From Verrucomicrobiota bacterium (GTDB lineage Bacteria > Verrucomicrobiota > Verrucomicrobiia > Chthoniobacterales > JAFAMB01): a stretch of DNA of 43,460 nt. The stretch is from contig JAFBAP010000110.1 of NCBI GenBank assembly GCA_019247695.1, positions 1-43,460 of the forward strand. The letters run 5' to 3'. Both the position numbers and the translations under genes were made by a program. Within the stretch, counting starts at the first letter, position 1, and each line of letters begins with the position of its first letter. The notes under the pieces were generated by a model, which worked only from the letters and a program-made list of their open reading frames with translations, ran no database searches and was not told the origin of the DNA. Positions 15,769 to 24,806 of this stretch are shown here, in pieces.

Positions 15769-16386
15769 CTACTCCTTCGTGGCCTTGAGGTGTTCCTGAA
15801 ATTTTTTCACCTTCGGAGCGACCACCAGCCGGCAGTACCCCTGGTTGGGATTTTTGGCGAAATAGTCCTGGTGATAGTCTTCCGCCGCGTAAAAGGCTCG
15901 CAACGGAACGATCTCGGTCACGATCGGGTCCGGCCAATCCTTCTGGGCTTCGGCTTTCATCCGTTCGGCGATGGCTTTCTGCCCGTCATCCGCATAAAGG
16001 ATGATCGACCGGTACTGGGCGCCTTCATCCGCCCCCTGACGGTTCAACGTCGTGGGATCGTGCGCGTGGAAAAACTTTTCCAGCAACGCCTGATACGAAA
16101 CGACGGAGGGATCGAATTCAACCTGGATCACCTCGGCGTGACCGGTTTGCTCGCTGCAAACCTGTCCATAGGTGGGATTGGCGGTGTGGCCGCCAGCGTA
16201 GCCGCTGGTAACCTTTTTCACCCCATTGACCAGCTTGAATTGTGCGTCCAAGCACCAAAAGCAGCCGCCGCCAAAAACGGCCGTCTCCGTTTTCTGAGGT
16301 TTCTGGGATGTAGTCATATCGGCAAAACAAACTGCTGCCGGACCAAACAGGCAAACGATAAGCAGCAGGCGAAGGGATGCGCGCAT
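15769..16386 (-). CDS. msrA: Peptide methionine-S-sulfoxide reductase MsrA, exported
   Basis: A 205-residue protein with an N-terminal signal peptide (LRLLLIVCLFGPAAVCFA) and the MsrA core: the catalytic motif GGCFWCLDAQF (Cys42 catalytic), GYAGGHTANPTYGQVC, HAEVIQVEFDP, and YRSIILYADDGQ. It reduces the S-epimer of methionine sulfoxide, here probably in the periplasm. It lies 9 nt after msrB on the same strand, so the two stereospecific enzymes are co-transcribed. Confidence 0.95.
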   Translation of the reverse strand: MRASLRLLLIVCLFGPAAVCFADMTTSQKPQKTETAVFGGGCFWCLDAQFKLVNGVKKVTSGYAGGHTANPTYGQVCSEQTGHAEVIQVEFDPSVVSYQALLEKFFHAHDPTTLNRQGADEGAQYRSIILYADDGQKAIAERMKAEAQKDWPDPIVTEIVPLRAFYAAEDYHQDYFAKNPNQGYCRLVVAPKVKKFQEHLKATKE

Positions 16387-16395
16387 CGAAGTTCG

Positions 16396-16830
16396 TTATT
16401 TGAAAAGCTTCTCGTACTCGCCGTACCCCTCCTCAGCGAGCTTTTCCCGGGGAATGAACCGCAACGACGCTGAATTTACGCAGTACCGCAAGCCCGTCGG
16501 CTCGGGTCCATCGTCGAACAGGTGACCGAGGTGGGAATCACTACCGGCGCCCCGGACCTCAGTCCTGATCATGCCGTGAGAAATATCCCTCTTTTCGGTC
16601 ACGGCTTCTTCCTTGAGGGGGCGAATAAAACTCGGCCACCCGGTGCCTGAATCGAATTTGTCGGTCGAGCTGAAAAGCGGTTCACCCGAAATTACGTCGA
16701 CGTAGATCCCTTCAGCGTGGTTATTCCAATACTCGTTACGAAAGGGCGGCTCAGTGCCGTTCTGGCACGTAACGCGGTACTGCTCAGGTGTAAGCTTTTG
16801 TTTGAGTTCTTGATCGGACGCTTTGTTCAT
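16396..16830 (-). CDS. msrB: Peptide methionine-R-sulfoxide reductase MsrB
   Basis: The ATG at 16830 gives 144 residues starting [20 protein letters not shown]; a longer frame exists upstream, but this start matches the family. Motifs: [22 protein letters not shown] and [15 protein letters not shown], with catalytic Cys117. The paired CxxC zinc ligands of many MsrBs are absent (the site reads [10 protein letters not shown]), so this is the zinc-free type, and Cys22 may be the resolving cysteine. No signal peptide is visible in this frame, in contrast to its exported operon partner msrA. Confidence 0.93.
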   Translation of the reverse strand: MNKASDQELKQKLTPEQYRVTCQNGTEPPFRNEYWNNHAEGIYVDVISGEPLFSSTDKFDSGTGWPSFIRPLKEEAVTEKRDISHGMIRTEVRGAGSDSHLGHLFDDGPEPTGLRYCVNSASLRFIPREKLAEEGYGEYEKLFK

Positions 16831-17048
16831 ATCGGAAAGTCTGGGTAAAGCGATCTGGCCGGCAACCGTTGCCATCCCGGCTGGGCAATCAATCTGACGC
16901 CAAGCCGGCCAAAAAGCGAATTTTCTAGGATGCGAATCCTGCCGTATGAGATAGCGCCGGCCGCAAATATTCCCGGGATCACATTTCGGACGGCTTGACG
17001 CCGGATTGTCTGCTGACAAAGACGCCGGCGTTGTTCTAAATTTGTCAG

Positions 17049-17489
17049 ATGCGAATTCTCCCTGGACTTCTCGCCCTGGTTACGACCGTCTCAGCCCTGG
17101 CGGCACCTGCAACGACTGAACCGCCGACGTTTCATGTCCGGTCTCAGGGCGGCGACCGAGTGTATCACTTTGAAATTCCGGCCGGCCGGAGCAGTACCGG
17201 CCAGCCGATCTCGCAGCAGCAGGCCATGCTGGCGGCGCTCCAATGGGCAAAAGGGTTCTACAGCGCTACCAACGTGAAGGTAACCTCGATCCAGTATCAA
17301 AACGGGCCGAACCCATATTACCTGGCTGAATTGACCGGCGATACGGGAGGCTCCTCTCAGATCCTGTACGCGGCGGTGTTGCCGGACGGCAAAATCGCCC
17401 GTCCTGTTGCAGGCCCGGCCCCGAGCGAAAGGAACGTGGGCGGACCGGCAAAGAAAAAGGGTCATAAAGTGGACCAGCACAATGCCTGA
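17049..17489 (+). CDS. Unknown secreted protein
   Basis: A 146-residue protein with a signal peptide ([20 protein letters not shown]) followed by a small domain with [39 protein letters not shown] and [10 protein letters not shown]. The C-terminus is basic and disordered ([13 protein letters not shown]). It resembles PepSY-like small periplasmic domains in layout, but I cannot confirm this. It is divergent from msrB and followed by a strong terminator. Confidence 0.65.
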   Translation: MRILPGLLALVTTVSALAAPATTEPPTFHVRSQGGDRVYHFEIPAGRSSTGQPISQQQAMLAALQWAKGFYSATNVKVTSIQYQNGPNPYYLAELTGDTGGSSQILYAAVLPDGKIARPVAGPAPSERNVGGPAKKKGHKVDQHNA

Positions 17490-17562
17490 GGACTCCACCT
17501 GCCGGACTCCGCAGGCTGCCATCCCAAAAGGTCCTTTCCGATCGAGAATCGGTTAAACGACG

Positions 17563-17593
17563 GCGGCCGGCCCTCCAGGGCCGGCCGCGGTTT
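17563..17593 (+). terminator. Rho-independent terminator
   Basis: A perfect 11-bp stem, GCGGCCGGCCC (17563-17573) and GGGCCGGCCGC (17578-17588), with loop TCCA, is followed by GGTTTTCTG. It lies about 75 nt after the secreted-protein gene and before the convergent DUF4142 gene. Confidence 0.85.
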
Positions 17594-17638
17594 TCTGTTC
17601 AGTTCTGATGGGGTTGCGGCCGCAGATCAGGGGCACGC

Positions 17639-18154
17639 CTACATCTTGGAAGCTTTCTCGCCGTGGCTGAGCTGTTGGGCCATGTCGAGGTGATGCTTCA
17701 CGATGGGCTCAACGGTTGCGACAAATTCCTTCAGTTTCGCGTCCTGGACTTTGCCGGACGCACTCTGAAACGCCTGGAGAGTACTTTGATGGTCAGCAAC
17801 CATCGTCTGCATATACGCCTTGTCGAAGGCTTTGCCTGACTTGCCTTCCAACGTCCGGTACTTCGCATCGTTCGCCGGACCCGGGTTTTCAGGTATCGCC
17901 ACGTTGTGGCGCGCTGCGATCGGCTTCAAAAGGGAGGTCGACTTGGTATGGTCGGTGACCATCATCTCCGCAAACTGCTTGATCTGCGGATCGTTGCTCT
18001 TCTGCAGAGCCAACTTAGAGAGTGTAATTTCCGTCTCATCGCTCTTCGCCGCCTTGAGCACGAACTTCTGCTCTTCCCCCGTCAGACCTTGTGCAGCTAG
18101 ACCGAGCGCAGCAAAACAGATGGTAAGGGCCGTTGTTAAGATTGTCTTTTTCAT
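17639..18154 (-). CDS. DUF4142 secreted protein
   Basis: A 171-residue protein with a signal peptide (MKKTILTTALTICFAALGLA) and a ferritin-like helical DUF4142 domain: GEEQKFVLKAAKSDETEITL, IKQFAEMMVTDHTKSTSLL, KAYMQTMVADHQSTLQAFQS and VEPIVKHHLDMAQQL. The repeated His/Asp/Glu positions are typical of the family. DUF4142 proteins are periplasmic and often stress-linked, but their biochemical role is unknown. Confidence 0.88.
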   Translation of the reverse strand: MKKTILTTALTICFAALGLAAQGLTGEEQKFVLKAAKSDETEITLSKLALQKSNDPQIKQFAEMMVTDHTKSTSLLKPIAARHNVAIPENPGPANDAKYRTLEGKSGKAFDKAYMQTMVADHQSTLQAFQSASGKVQDAKLKEFVATVEPIVKHHLDMAQQLSHGEKASKM

Positions 18155-18331
18155 ACCTGATTGGGTTATTTCTTAAATTAGATCGCAATCTTTTACGGCA
18201 CGGTTCCTCGCCGTGATCATTGCTGATGCTCAACTAGGGAACGGCCCTGAAAATTTTTTTTGCAGCCCGGGTACGCAGCGCCGGGATGTGGGCCTAGCGC
18301 GAAACTGGGAAAAGCAACCAAGGACTTACCT

Positions 18332-18583
18332 ATGCCTCGAGGTGCCAGTCCCAAGCGAGAACGGGAGTATAACGAGCTTAAGGAAAAATTTCACGAGGAG
18401 GGCCGCTACGAGGGTCGCGAGGAGGAAGTGGCCGCTCGCATCGTCAACAAGCAACGCGCTGAGAAGGGCGAGACGAAACAGCAAACCGCCGATAAGACAA
18501 AGGCGAAGAGCGGCTCGCCCCCAAGTGCCAAAAGCGGGTCGGCTTCTTCCAAAAAGCCGGGAACGCGAAAAAAATCGGCCTGA
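18332..18583 (+). CDS. Small conserved 'plasmid stabilization'-type protein
   Basis: The ATG at 18332 follows AAGGA by about 7 nt. The 83-residue protein begins MPRGASPKREREYNELKEKF and has the conserved GREEEVAARIVNKQRAEKGE block, then a lysine/serine-rich disordered tail (KPGTRKKSA). Homologues are annotated as plasmid stabilisation protein without experimental support. Its 3' part overlaps the end of the opposite-strand gene. Confidence 0.75.
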   Translation: MPRGASPKREREYNELKEKFHEEGRYEGREEEVAARIVNKQRAEKGETKQQTADKTKAKSGSPPSAKSGSASSKKPGTRKKSA

Positions 18584-19149
18584 GCCGCCTTGCTGCGGCT
18601 ATGTCCCTTAGGCTTAATCGCCGGTCTGCATGCTCCGCCTGGCATCAGCCAGAACCGCGCCCGGCCGGAGCCTGCTTTTATCCTGTTTTGGGTGGCACCG
18701 GCTCGCTTTGCGAAGCCCTCTCCGGGTTGCCGCTCTCGAGCGGCCTCAACAGCCCATTTGCCGTATTTGGTGAGAAAACGGGCGTGATGTTCAGCCAGGA
18801 TCTGCTGGACCTTTTCAACCTCTGCGTCACTCTCGGTCACCACCGCCAGCACCGTCCGGCCTCGCTCGAGTTCCTGCTTGTACTGCTGCATGTACGGGTT
18901 GTCCTGGTCTCCAAAATCCAGGCCGAAGTGGCTTAACTTTGCCCAGAAGCCTTCCTCCCCGGTCGCATCCGCGAGTTTCCCGGCATCCGCGGCTCCCTGC
19001 AGCAAACCTACTTTTTCGGGTCCGAAGCCCCCCTCGTTGAGGTGCGAAGCGGCATGGCCGGCATCAGGTGATTTATCAAACACCGCATACACCTGATTCT
19101 GCGGATGACCTAACGAACGTTGGCCTTCAAAATTCCTGGCGTTTTCCAT
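18406..19149 (-). CDS. General-stress-type protein with an antisense-overlapping tail
   Basis: The ATG at 19149 gives MENARNFEGQRSLGHPQNQV, then YAVFDKSPDAGHAASHLNEG and GRTVLAVVTESDAEVEKVQQ. This is the ferredoxin-like layout of general-stress proteins of the YflT/GSP17M kind: a protein regulating itself by paired alpha/beta halves with FWAKLSHFGLDF between. Recognisable sequence ends near KYGKWAVEAARE (about residue 140). The remaining ~105 residues look like non-coding GC-rich translation and run antisense through the end of the gene at 18332-18583. I suspect the original stop was lost. Confidence 0.6.
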   Translation of the reverse strand: MENARNFEGQRSLGHPQNQVYAVFDKSPDAGHAASHLNEGGFGPEKVGLLQGAADAGKLADATGEEGFWAKLSHFGLDFGDQDNPYMQQYKQELERGRTVLAVVTESDAEVEKVQQILAEHHARFLTKYGKWAVEAARERQPGEGFAKRAGATQNRIKAGSGRARFWLMPGGACRPAIKPKGHSRSKAAQADFFRVPGFLEEADPLLALGGEPLFAFVLSAVCCFVSPFSARCLLTMRAATSSSRPS

Positions 19150-19494
19150 CGTCACTTCCGGGTCGTTTTCCGGGGGGAACGGCAACAACCGCCGGATGGA
19201 GCCGTCTCGGCCACATCGCAACGCGTCCGCAAATGGTGACGGGAACGGTTTTACGGCTAAGCCCTGGAGCGTTGGCACCGTTTCGGAGCGCCCGTCGCGG
19301 GCTCATTTTTCGGGCAGAACGCAAAATCCAGTACCTGCGAATCCCGCGAAGTTCATGAGGTGTCCTCGACAGAGACACCACAAACCACTCGCGCCGGTCA
19401 TCCCGTTCTGGACCGACAACTTGCGATGCAAGTGTAACCGCGCGAGATGGTCGGGGGACCGTCCCGCTCCAGCGGGTCGGCCCCTCGCACCCCC
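19150..19494. other. Gene-less stretch upstream of the stress-type gene
   Basis: No frame on either strand looks like protein. It presumably holds the leader and promoter of the minus-strand stress gene, but no hexamer pair stood out. Confidence 0.35.
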
Positions 19495-19760
19495 CGGGTA
19501 AGAATGCCACAAATCAAGAGCTCACACGGTCACACCACGGGCACGGCGGGTATGGCGGGCACAACGTAAGAGTTCACACGGCGACCACGGCGGGAAGATA
19601 GAATCATCCGCAGAACACGCAGAAGGACGCAGAAAAGAGGAAACCTCCACAGATTACACAGATTGACACAGATTAAGGACCCGTGGGGCGAAGCCGCTCC
19701 GAACTTCGAACTTTACCCGACACCCGACACCCGACACTCACTGTCATTTCTGGCATTTTC
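19495..19760 (-). repeat. Mosaic intergenic repeat, copy C
   Basis: Mostly the reverse orientation of copy A: GAATGCCACAAATCAAGAG (19502-19520), GGCACAACGTAAGAGTTCAC, ATCCGCAGAACACGCAGAAG, AGATTACACAGATTGACACA, GCTCCGAACTTCGAACTT and three CCCGACA heptamers. Its left boundary lies in the gene-less stretch and its right part overlaps the last ~27 codons of the glycosyltransferase gene at 19673-20689. Confidence 0.8.
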
Positions 19761-20689
19761 TGCAGGTCCGCGGCGGTGCGTTCGATCACGTCCCGCCATT
19801 CTCCGGCCACTGTTTGGCGATAGAGGCGCATCGTCGGGTACCACGGGCTGTCGTCCCGATCCCGGAACCAACGCCAATCGGCTTCTGCATGCAGCAAGGT
19901 CCAGACTGGTTTTGCCGAAGCGCCTGCCAAATGGGCCACCATCGAATCGATGGTGATCACCAGGTCGAGTTCGGCCACAAGGGAACCGGTCGCGGAGACG
20001 TCCATGGTTTCATCCCCGAGGTTCTCAAACCTGAATCCGGCTTGAGCGATTTGTGCAAGGGCCGGGCCACGCTGCAGCTGCCAGAAGCGGATTCCCGGCA
20101 CATTCTGCAGGGGCGCCAACGCGGCCAGGGGCACGTGGCGGCGGGCGTCGTAATCGCCTCCGGCCCAGCACAAGCCGACATTTCGATGCCCGTCGTTCGG
20201 CACCCGGCCGGCCGGTTCTGTCCAGAGGTAAGGTACGGTCTGCGGGATCGACGCCAGGGTGGTCCGCAGGGCATACGGCAACTCCGTGGATTCGATCTGG
20301 ACAAACTCCGGGCCGATCCGTCGCCCTTCGTCGATCACGACAAGCTCATCAATTCCCGGCACCTTCGCGAACAGCCGGTGCAATTCGTCCGGGGCCTCAA
20401 CGATCAGCCGGGTGCAGCGCGCACGCACGGGGGCCGCGTAGCGGATGTAATGGATTGCGTCGCCCAGCCCGCGCCAGCATTTAAGCCAGACGTCTGCGCC
20501 TGAGAGCGGGCGCCCGTCCCAGATCGGGCGGAAAAACCGGGGCAGGTGCGACAGGTCGACGCGGGCATGCAGGAGGCGGTCACTTTGCCGCCAGGCTTGC
20601 TCGAGGTCCCCGGCCATGGCATGCTGCCACCAGAGACGGCCGACTTCCTCCTGGAGTGCCTGATGGTCCATGCGGATGAGAGGCGACAT
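19673..20689 (-). CDS. GT9-like glycosyltransferase (heptosyltransferase fold)
   Basis: I take the ATG at 20689 (338 residues). A short helical N-terminus (LWWQHAMAGDLEQAWRQSDR) resembles the end of a TPR. The rest matches TPR-linked GT9-type enzymes: WLKCWRGLGDAIHYIRYA, VGLCWAGGDYDARRHVPLAA, LVITIDSMVAHLAGASAKPV and ADWRWFRDRDDSPWYP. The final ~27 residues, from about MPEMTVSVG, are encoded by the intergenic repeat and are not family-like. It is divergent from the CgeB-like gene at 20828. Donor and acceptor sugars are unknown. Confidence 0.75.
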   Translation of the reverse strand: MSPLIRMDHQALQEEVGRLWWQHAMAGDLEQAWRQSDRLLHARVDLSHLPRFFRPIWDGRPLSGADVWLKCWRGLGDAIHYIRYAAPVRARCTRLIVEAPDELHRLFAKVPGIDELVVIDEGRRIGPEFVQIESTELPYALRTTLASIPQTVPYLWTEPAGRVPNDGHRNVGLCWAGGDYDARRHVPLAALAPLQNVPGIRFWQLQRGPALAQIAQAGFRFENLGDETMDVSATGSLVAELDLVITIDSMVAHLAGASAKPVWTLLHAEADWRWFRDRDDSPWYPTMRLYRQTVAGEWRDVIERTAADLQKMPEMTVSVGCRVSGKVRSSERLRPTGP

Positions 20690-20827
20690 ACTTAACCGAG
20701 TCAGAACGTCAAGGTTCCGCGTCGCCAATGGGACGGCCACCTGATAAATCGGACAGAGATTATCCCTACCGTCTCGCCGGATGAACCTCGCGATCTTGTC
20801 GTGCTTGTACCCGCAGTTGCCAGTCCC

Positions 20828-21886
20828 ATGCACGTTTCGATTTTCGGCCTCACGATCTCGTCTTCCTGGGGAAACGGGCACGCTACGCTCTGGCGGGGTC
20901 TCTGCCGCGGTTTGGCGGAGCGCGGACATCAGGTTACTTTCTTTGAACGTGACGTACCGTACTACGCGCAGCACCGTGATCTGCAGCACTGGCCCGATGG
21001 AGAACTTCAGCTTTACCCATCCTGGGAACAGCTTGTTCCAATAGCGCGGGAGCGCCTGGCGCGTTCCGGCGCGGTTATCATCACTTCGTTCTGTCCTGAC
21101 GCCAATCCGGCCCTGGAATTGGCGGAGACGTACCCCGGCCTAAAGAAGGCGTTTTACGACATGGATACGCCGGTTACGCTGCAAAGCCTGGCCGAAGGTA
21201 AAGAGGTGGCTTACCTGCCGCCGGACGGTCTTCGTCGGTATGATACGGTGCTGAGTTTCACGGGGGGCCCGGTCCTCAACGCGCTGGTTGAGCGCCTGAG
21301 GGCGCGCGACGTTCACGTCCTTTTCGGCCACGCTGACCCCGAGGTGCATCGTCCGGTAGCCCTCAACGCCGCCTACCGTTCGGACCTGTCTTACCTGGGT
21401 ACGTTTGCCGCCGACCGCCAGCCCGCCTTGGAGCGTCTCTTTGTGGCGCCGGCGAAACAATGCGTCGAAAAGAAATTCCTGCTGGCCGGCTCGCTCTACC
21501 CGGCTACGTTTCCCTGGACACCGAACATTTATTTTATTCCCCACCTCGCGCCGCCGGATCACCCGGCGTTTTTCAGCTCTTCGGCGCTTACTCTGAACGT
21601 GACCCGCCGCGCCATGGCGGAAAACGGCTATTGCCCACCAGGCAGGCTGTTCGAGGCGGCCGCGTGCGGGGCGCCGATCCTGTCCGACGTGTGGGATGGG
21701 CTGGAACGATTCTTCCTGCCGGGTAAAGAGATCCTTCTGGCCGAGACGACCGAGGATGTGCTTGCCGTCCTGAGCCTTCCACCGGCAAGCTTGCAACAAA
21801 TCGGCGAAGCCGGCCGCCTGCGGGTGCTCAAGGAGCACACCTCGCAGGCCCGGGCCCGCGATTTGGAACAGATCCTTTTCGCATAA
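20828..21886 (+). CDS. CgeB-like glycosyltransferase, copy 1
   Basis: A 352-residue GT-B-type protein: N-terminal MHVSIFGLTISSSWGNGHAT, a DUF3880-like middle (AFYDMDTPVTLQSLAEGKEV), and the C-terminal donor-binding region [20 protein letters not shown] followed by DVWDGLERFFLPGKEILLAE. It is closest in the window to the gene at 28568-29659. It is the first gene of a rightward operon, 16 nt before the nucleotidyltransferase. CgeB relatives attach sugars to spore or capsule polymers in other bacteria; the substrate here is unknown. Confidence 0.8.
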   Translation: MHVSIFGLTISSSWGNGHATLWRGLCRGLAERGHQVTFFERDVPYYAQHRDLQHWPDGELQLYPSWEQLVPIARERLARSGAVIITSFCPDANPALELAETYPGLKKAFYDMDTPVTLQSLAEGKEVAYLPPDGLRRYDTVLSFTGGPVLNALVERLRARDVHVLFGHADPEVHRPVALNAAYRSDLSYLGTFAADRQPALERLFVAPAKQCVEKKFLLAGSLYPATFPWTPNIYFIPHLAPPDHPAFFSSSALTLNVTRRAMAENGYCPPGRLFEAAACGAPILSDVWDGLERFFLPGKEILLAETTEDVLAVLSLPPASLQQIGEAGRLRVLKEHTSQARARDLEQILFA

Positions 21887-21902
21887 GATAGAACACGGAC
21901 CT

Positions 21903-22691
21903 ATGTGGGGCATCATTCCAGCTGCAGGCGAAGGTAAACGCATCCAGCCATTGGCTTTTTCCAAAGAGTTACTGCCGGTCGGCGCCACGTTAGCTGCCTC
22001 GTCACGTAATGCGCCCCGTGCGGTCAGCGACTTCATTGTCGAACGCATGGCGTGCGGGGGCGTTCACACCATCTCGTTTGTGATTTCCCCTTACAAAACC
22101 GATATTCTCCGTTACCACGGCGCGGGCCGGGACAACGTGCGTTACGTCTATCACGTGCAAGGGACGCCTAACGGGTTATGCGACGCAGTCTTCTGCCCCG
22201 CACCACTGATCCCGGCAGCCGAAACGGTACTCATCGGATTACCCGATACCGTTTGGTTCCCGATGGATGGTTATCGCCAGCTTCCTGACGGCACGCTCTC
22301 CTTTCTGCTTTTCCCGGTGCAGTCGCCGTGGAATTTCGACGTGGTTAATACCGCTGAGAACGACGAAGTGCAAAGCATTCAGGTGAAAGATCCGCAAGCG
22401 CGTAATCCATGGATCTGGGGGGCGATCAAAATGCCGGGGCACGTCTACCACGCGCTGCACCAGTTGTGGGAGCGGCGCCGGCGCATGGATGAGTACCTTG
22501 GCACGCTGGTCAATGAATGGCTGGCCCAGGGTGAGAAGGCGGTTGGAATCCGGGCCGGGACGCAATATCTCGACGTGGGGACGATCGAAGGTTTTCACCA
22601 GGCATGCGGCCTGTTGGGCGCTAACCATCAACCCTCGCCCGCGTCGACGGTGACCCAAGGCCCTGAATTGACGGAGCATGCACCGAGGTAG
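21903..22691 (+). CDS. Sugar-phosphate nucleotidyltransferase
   Basis: A 262-residue protein with the activation loop WGIIPAAGEGKRIQPLAFSK followed by ELLPVG, the GxG...K signature of nucleoside-diphosphate-sugar pyrophosphorylases. Further blocks are FVISPYKTDILRYHGAG, VLIGLPDTVWFP (metal-binding Asp) and YLDVGTIEGF. It is shorter than typical GlmU or RmlA and lacks a left-handed helix domain. It probably makes the NDP-sugar donor for the adjacent glycosyltransferases. Which sugar and nucleotide cannot be read. Its end overlaps the next gene by 14 nt. Confidence 0.82.
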   Translation: MWGIIPAAGEGKRIQPLAFSKELLPVGATLAASSRNAPRAVSDFIVERMACGGVHTISFVISPYKTDILRYHGAGRDNVRYVYHVQGTPNGLCDAVFCPAPLIPAAETVLIGLPDTVWFPMDGYRQLPDGTLSFLLFPVQSPWNFDVVNTAENDEVQSIQVKDPQARNPWIWGAIKMPGHVYHALHQLWERRRRMDEYLGTLVNEWLAQGEKAVGIRAGTQYLDVGTIEGFHQACGLLGANHQPSPASTVTQGPELTEHAPR

Positions 22692-23784
22692 GATTGTATC
22701 CTCAGACGCCCGCCTGTCGGTGCTGAACGTGGCGTTCCCGTTCGCGCCCGCCGGCCCGGACGCTGTCGGGGGTGCCGAACAGATCCTCAGCCGCCTCGAT
22801 CACGCCCTGGTCGAGACCGGTCACCACTCTTTGGTGCTTGCGGCGGATGGATCCCGCGCCCAAGGCATGCTCACCGAGGTATCGCACCCAAAGGGGTTGA
22901 TTGATGACTCCGTTCGCGTTGCCCACTACCGGCGGTACGCCGGGGTTCTCAATGCACTCATCGAACGGCACCGGCCACAGGTGGTTCATCTCCACGGGGT
23001 TGATTTTGATCGTTACCTGCCTGAGCCCGGTGTTCCGGTGCTGGTGACCCTGCACCTGCCGTACACGTTCTACCACGTCGATTTCAATGCTGTCAGCCGG
23101 CCGTGCACGTACCTGCACTGCGTGTCCGAAACGCAGCGCGCCACGTTTCCGCCATTACCAAATCTGCTGCCCACCATCGAAAACGGGGTGCCGTTGACTA
23201 TCACAACGCCCTGCCGCAACCGCGATGCTTACGCCGTCTGCCTTAGCCGGATTGCCCCGGAGAAAAACGTGCACGCCGCTCTGGATGCCGCCAAATCCGC
23301 GGGCGTCCCGCTTTTTCTCGGCGGCGAGGTTTACTCCTACCGCGAACATCAAAGGTACTATGAGGAGGAGGTGGCGCCGCGCCTGGATGAATACCGGAGG
23401 TTTCTCGGTCCGCTGGACGAAAAGTCCAAGTTTTCCCTGCTGCGGCGTGCCCGCTGCCTGCTTCAGCCAAGCCTGGCGGCCGAAACGAGTTCCCTGGTCG
23501 CCATGGAAGCGTTGGCCAGCGGAACGCCCGTGATCGCCTATCCTTCAGGTGCGTTGCCAACCTTGATCGAGCACGGACGCACGGGTTTCCTCGTCCATGA
23601 CGTTCAGGAAATGGCCGAAGCCATCGGCCGGGTCAGCCGTATCGATCCGGCTGACTGTCTGTCCGCAGCCGCAACCCGTTTCGACCTCGCTCGCATGCTT
23701 CAGCGCTACTTCGATACCTACGCGGACCTGGCAAACGGCCGGGTCCGGATTCATGCCCCGTCTGCCTCTTCCTTTGAGGGATGA
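22678..23784 (+). CDS. GT4 glycosyltransferase
   Basis: A 368-residue retaining GT-B enzyme: N-terminal VAFPFAPAGPDAVGGAEQIL, acceptor-domain HRPQVVHLHGVDFDRY, the donor-binding ICLSRIAPEKNVHAALDAAK-like block (SRIAPEKN), and the E-x7-E region LAAETSSLVAMEALASGTPV followed by HGRTGFLV. It overlaps the nucleotidyltransferase by 14 nt and the next gene by 4 nt, so it is translationally coupled within the operon. Confidence 0.88.
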   Translation: MHRGRIVSSDARLSVLNVAFPFAPAGPDAVGGAEQILSRLDHALVETGHHSLVLAADGSRAQGMLTEVSHPKGLIDDSVRVAHYRRYAGVLNALIERHRPQVVHLHGVDFDRYLPEPGVPVLVTLHLPYTFYHVDFNAVSRPCTYLHCVSETQRATFPPLPNLLPTIENGVPLTITTPCRNRDAYAVCLSRIAPEKNVHAALDAAKSAGVPLFLGGEVYSYREHQRYYEEEVAPRLDEYRRFLGPLDEKSKFSLLRRARCLLQPSLAAETSSLVAMEALASGTPVIAYPSGALPTLIEHGRTGFLVHDVQEMAEAIGRVSRIDPADCLSAAATRFDLARMLQRYFDTYADLANGRVRIHAPSASSFEG

Positions 23785-24806
23785 TCCCCGCGAACCGGCA
23801 CCGGGTAGAAATTCTCGACCAGATTGCCCCCTTGGAGGACCTGGTCGAGCCATGGACCGAGCTGTGGAGTTGCGCCCGGTTTGCAACGCCGTTCCAGCAC
23901 CCGGCCTGGATCCTGGCGTTCTACCGGGAGTTGGCCATCCCGGAACCTCGGATCCTGGCGGCCTGGCAGGGTCCGCGACTCAAGGTGCTGGCGCCGTTTT
24001 ATCTGTGGAGAACCGCAGACGGTCCGGCGAGCCTCATCCTGGCCGGAAACGGCGTGTCGGATTACCTGGACGCGCTCGTTCGGCCGGGCGCGGAACCGTG
24101 CGCCGCTGAAGCGATCCGCGTTTTCATGGCCCGATCCGGCTCGGAATGGACGACGGCTGATTTCCGTGACCTTGATCCTCAAGCCTCTCTGTGCCTTCTG
24201 CCCTGGCCGGGAGCGGTTTCAGACGCGAAATTGCCCGAGGAAGGTTGTCCGCGCCTGGCGTTAGGGTCGAGACGCCTCGATGACGCGCTCGCGACGGCCT
24301 CCAAACGGCTCCGTCGCGACCTTGAGCGCGCACGACGCAAACTGGACGACGAAGGACTGCTCGAGGTTTCCGTAGCCGGCCCTGACACGCTGATTTCGGA
24401 TTACGCGGAGTTAGTCGCGCTTCACACTGCGAGATGGCAAACCGCGGGAGGGCCCGGCATTTTCGGGGCCGATTATCACCGGCGTTTTTTTCGGGCCGCT
24501 TTCGCCGGACTGATGCGCGCGGGCCTCCTCCGTCTTTTCGTGATCCGGTTGAATGGCGAACCGATCGCGGCTACCTGCGGCTTCCTGCACCACGGGCACT
24601 ATTACCATTTCATCGCCGGTTATGACCCGCGCTGGTCTCACCTGAGCCTGGGCAGTTTTGCCGTGTACGTCGCGTTGCGAGCCGCGGTAAACGAAGGGGC
24701 CGCGTGCTTCGACTTCTTAAGGGGCAAAGAAGCCTACAAATACCGTTGGGGCGCACGCGATCACCAGACGTACCGGAGACAGTTACGAGTGGCGGGTAAC
24801 GGGTAA
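23781..24806 (+). CDS. CelD/BcsL-type acyltransferase (GNAT fold)
   Basis: A 341-residue protein matching the double-GNAT CelD/BcsL family: RFATPFQHPAWILAFYRELA at the N-terminus, KRLRRDLERARRKLDDEG in the middle, and the C-terminal HYYHFIAGYDPRWSHLSLGS plus FDFLRGKEAYKYRWGA. Relatives act in exopolysaccharide export or modification, probably acylating a sugar. It starts inside the stop of the GT4 gene (ATGA). Its last residues (VAGNG) and TAA lie in GGGTAAC heptamers of repeat copy D. Confidence 0.8.
   Translation: MIPANRHRVEILDQIAPLEDLVEPWTELWSCARFATPFQHPAWILAFYRELAIPEPRILAAWQGPRLKVLAPFYLWRTADGPASLILAGNGVSDYLDALVRPGAEPCAAEAIRVFMARSGSEWTTADFRDLDPQASLCLLPWPGAVSDAKLPEEGCPRLALGSRRLDDALATASKRLRRDLERARRKLDDEGLLEVSVAGPDTLISDYAELVALHTARWQTAGGPGIFGADYHRRFFRAAFAGLMRAGLLRLFVIRLNGEPIAATCGFLHHGHYYHFIAGYDPRWSHLSLGSFAVYVALRAAVNEGAACFDFLRGKEAYKYRWGARDHQTYRRQLRVAGNG

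Noticed and set aside
19673-20989. Longer N-terminus for the GT9-like gene, starting at 20989
   Set aside because: The extra ~100 residues are unlike the family and would overlap the divergent CgeB-like gene starting at 20828; the ATG at 20689 fits better.
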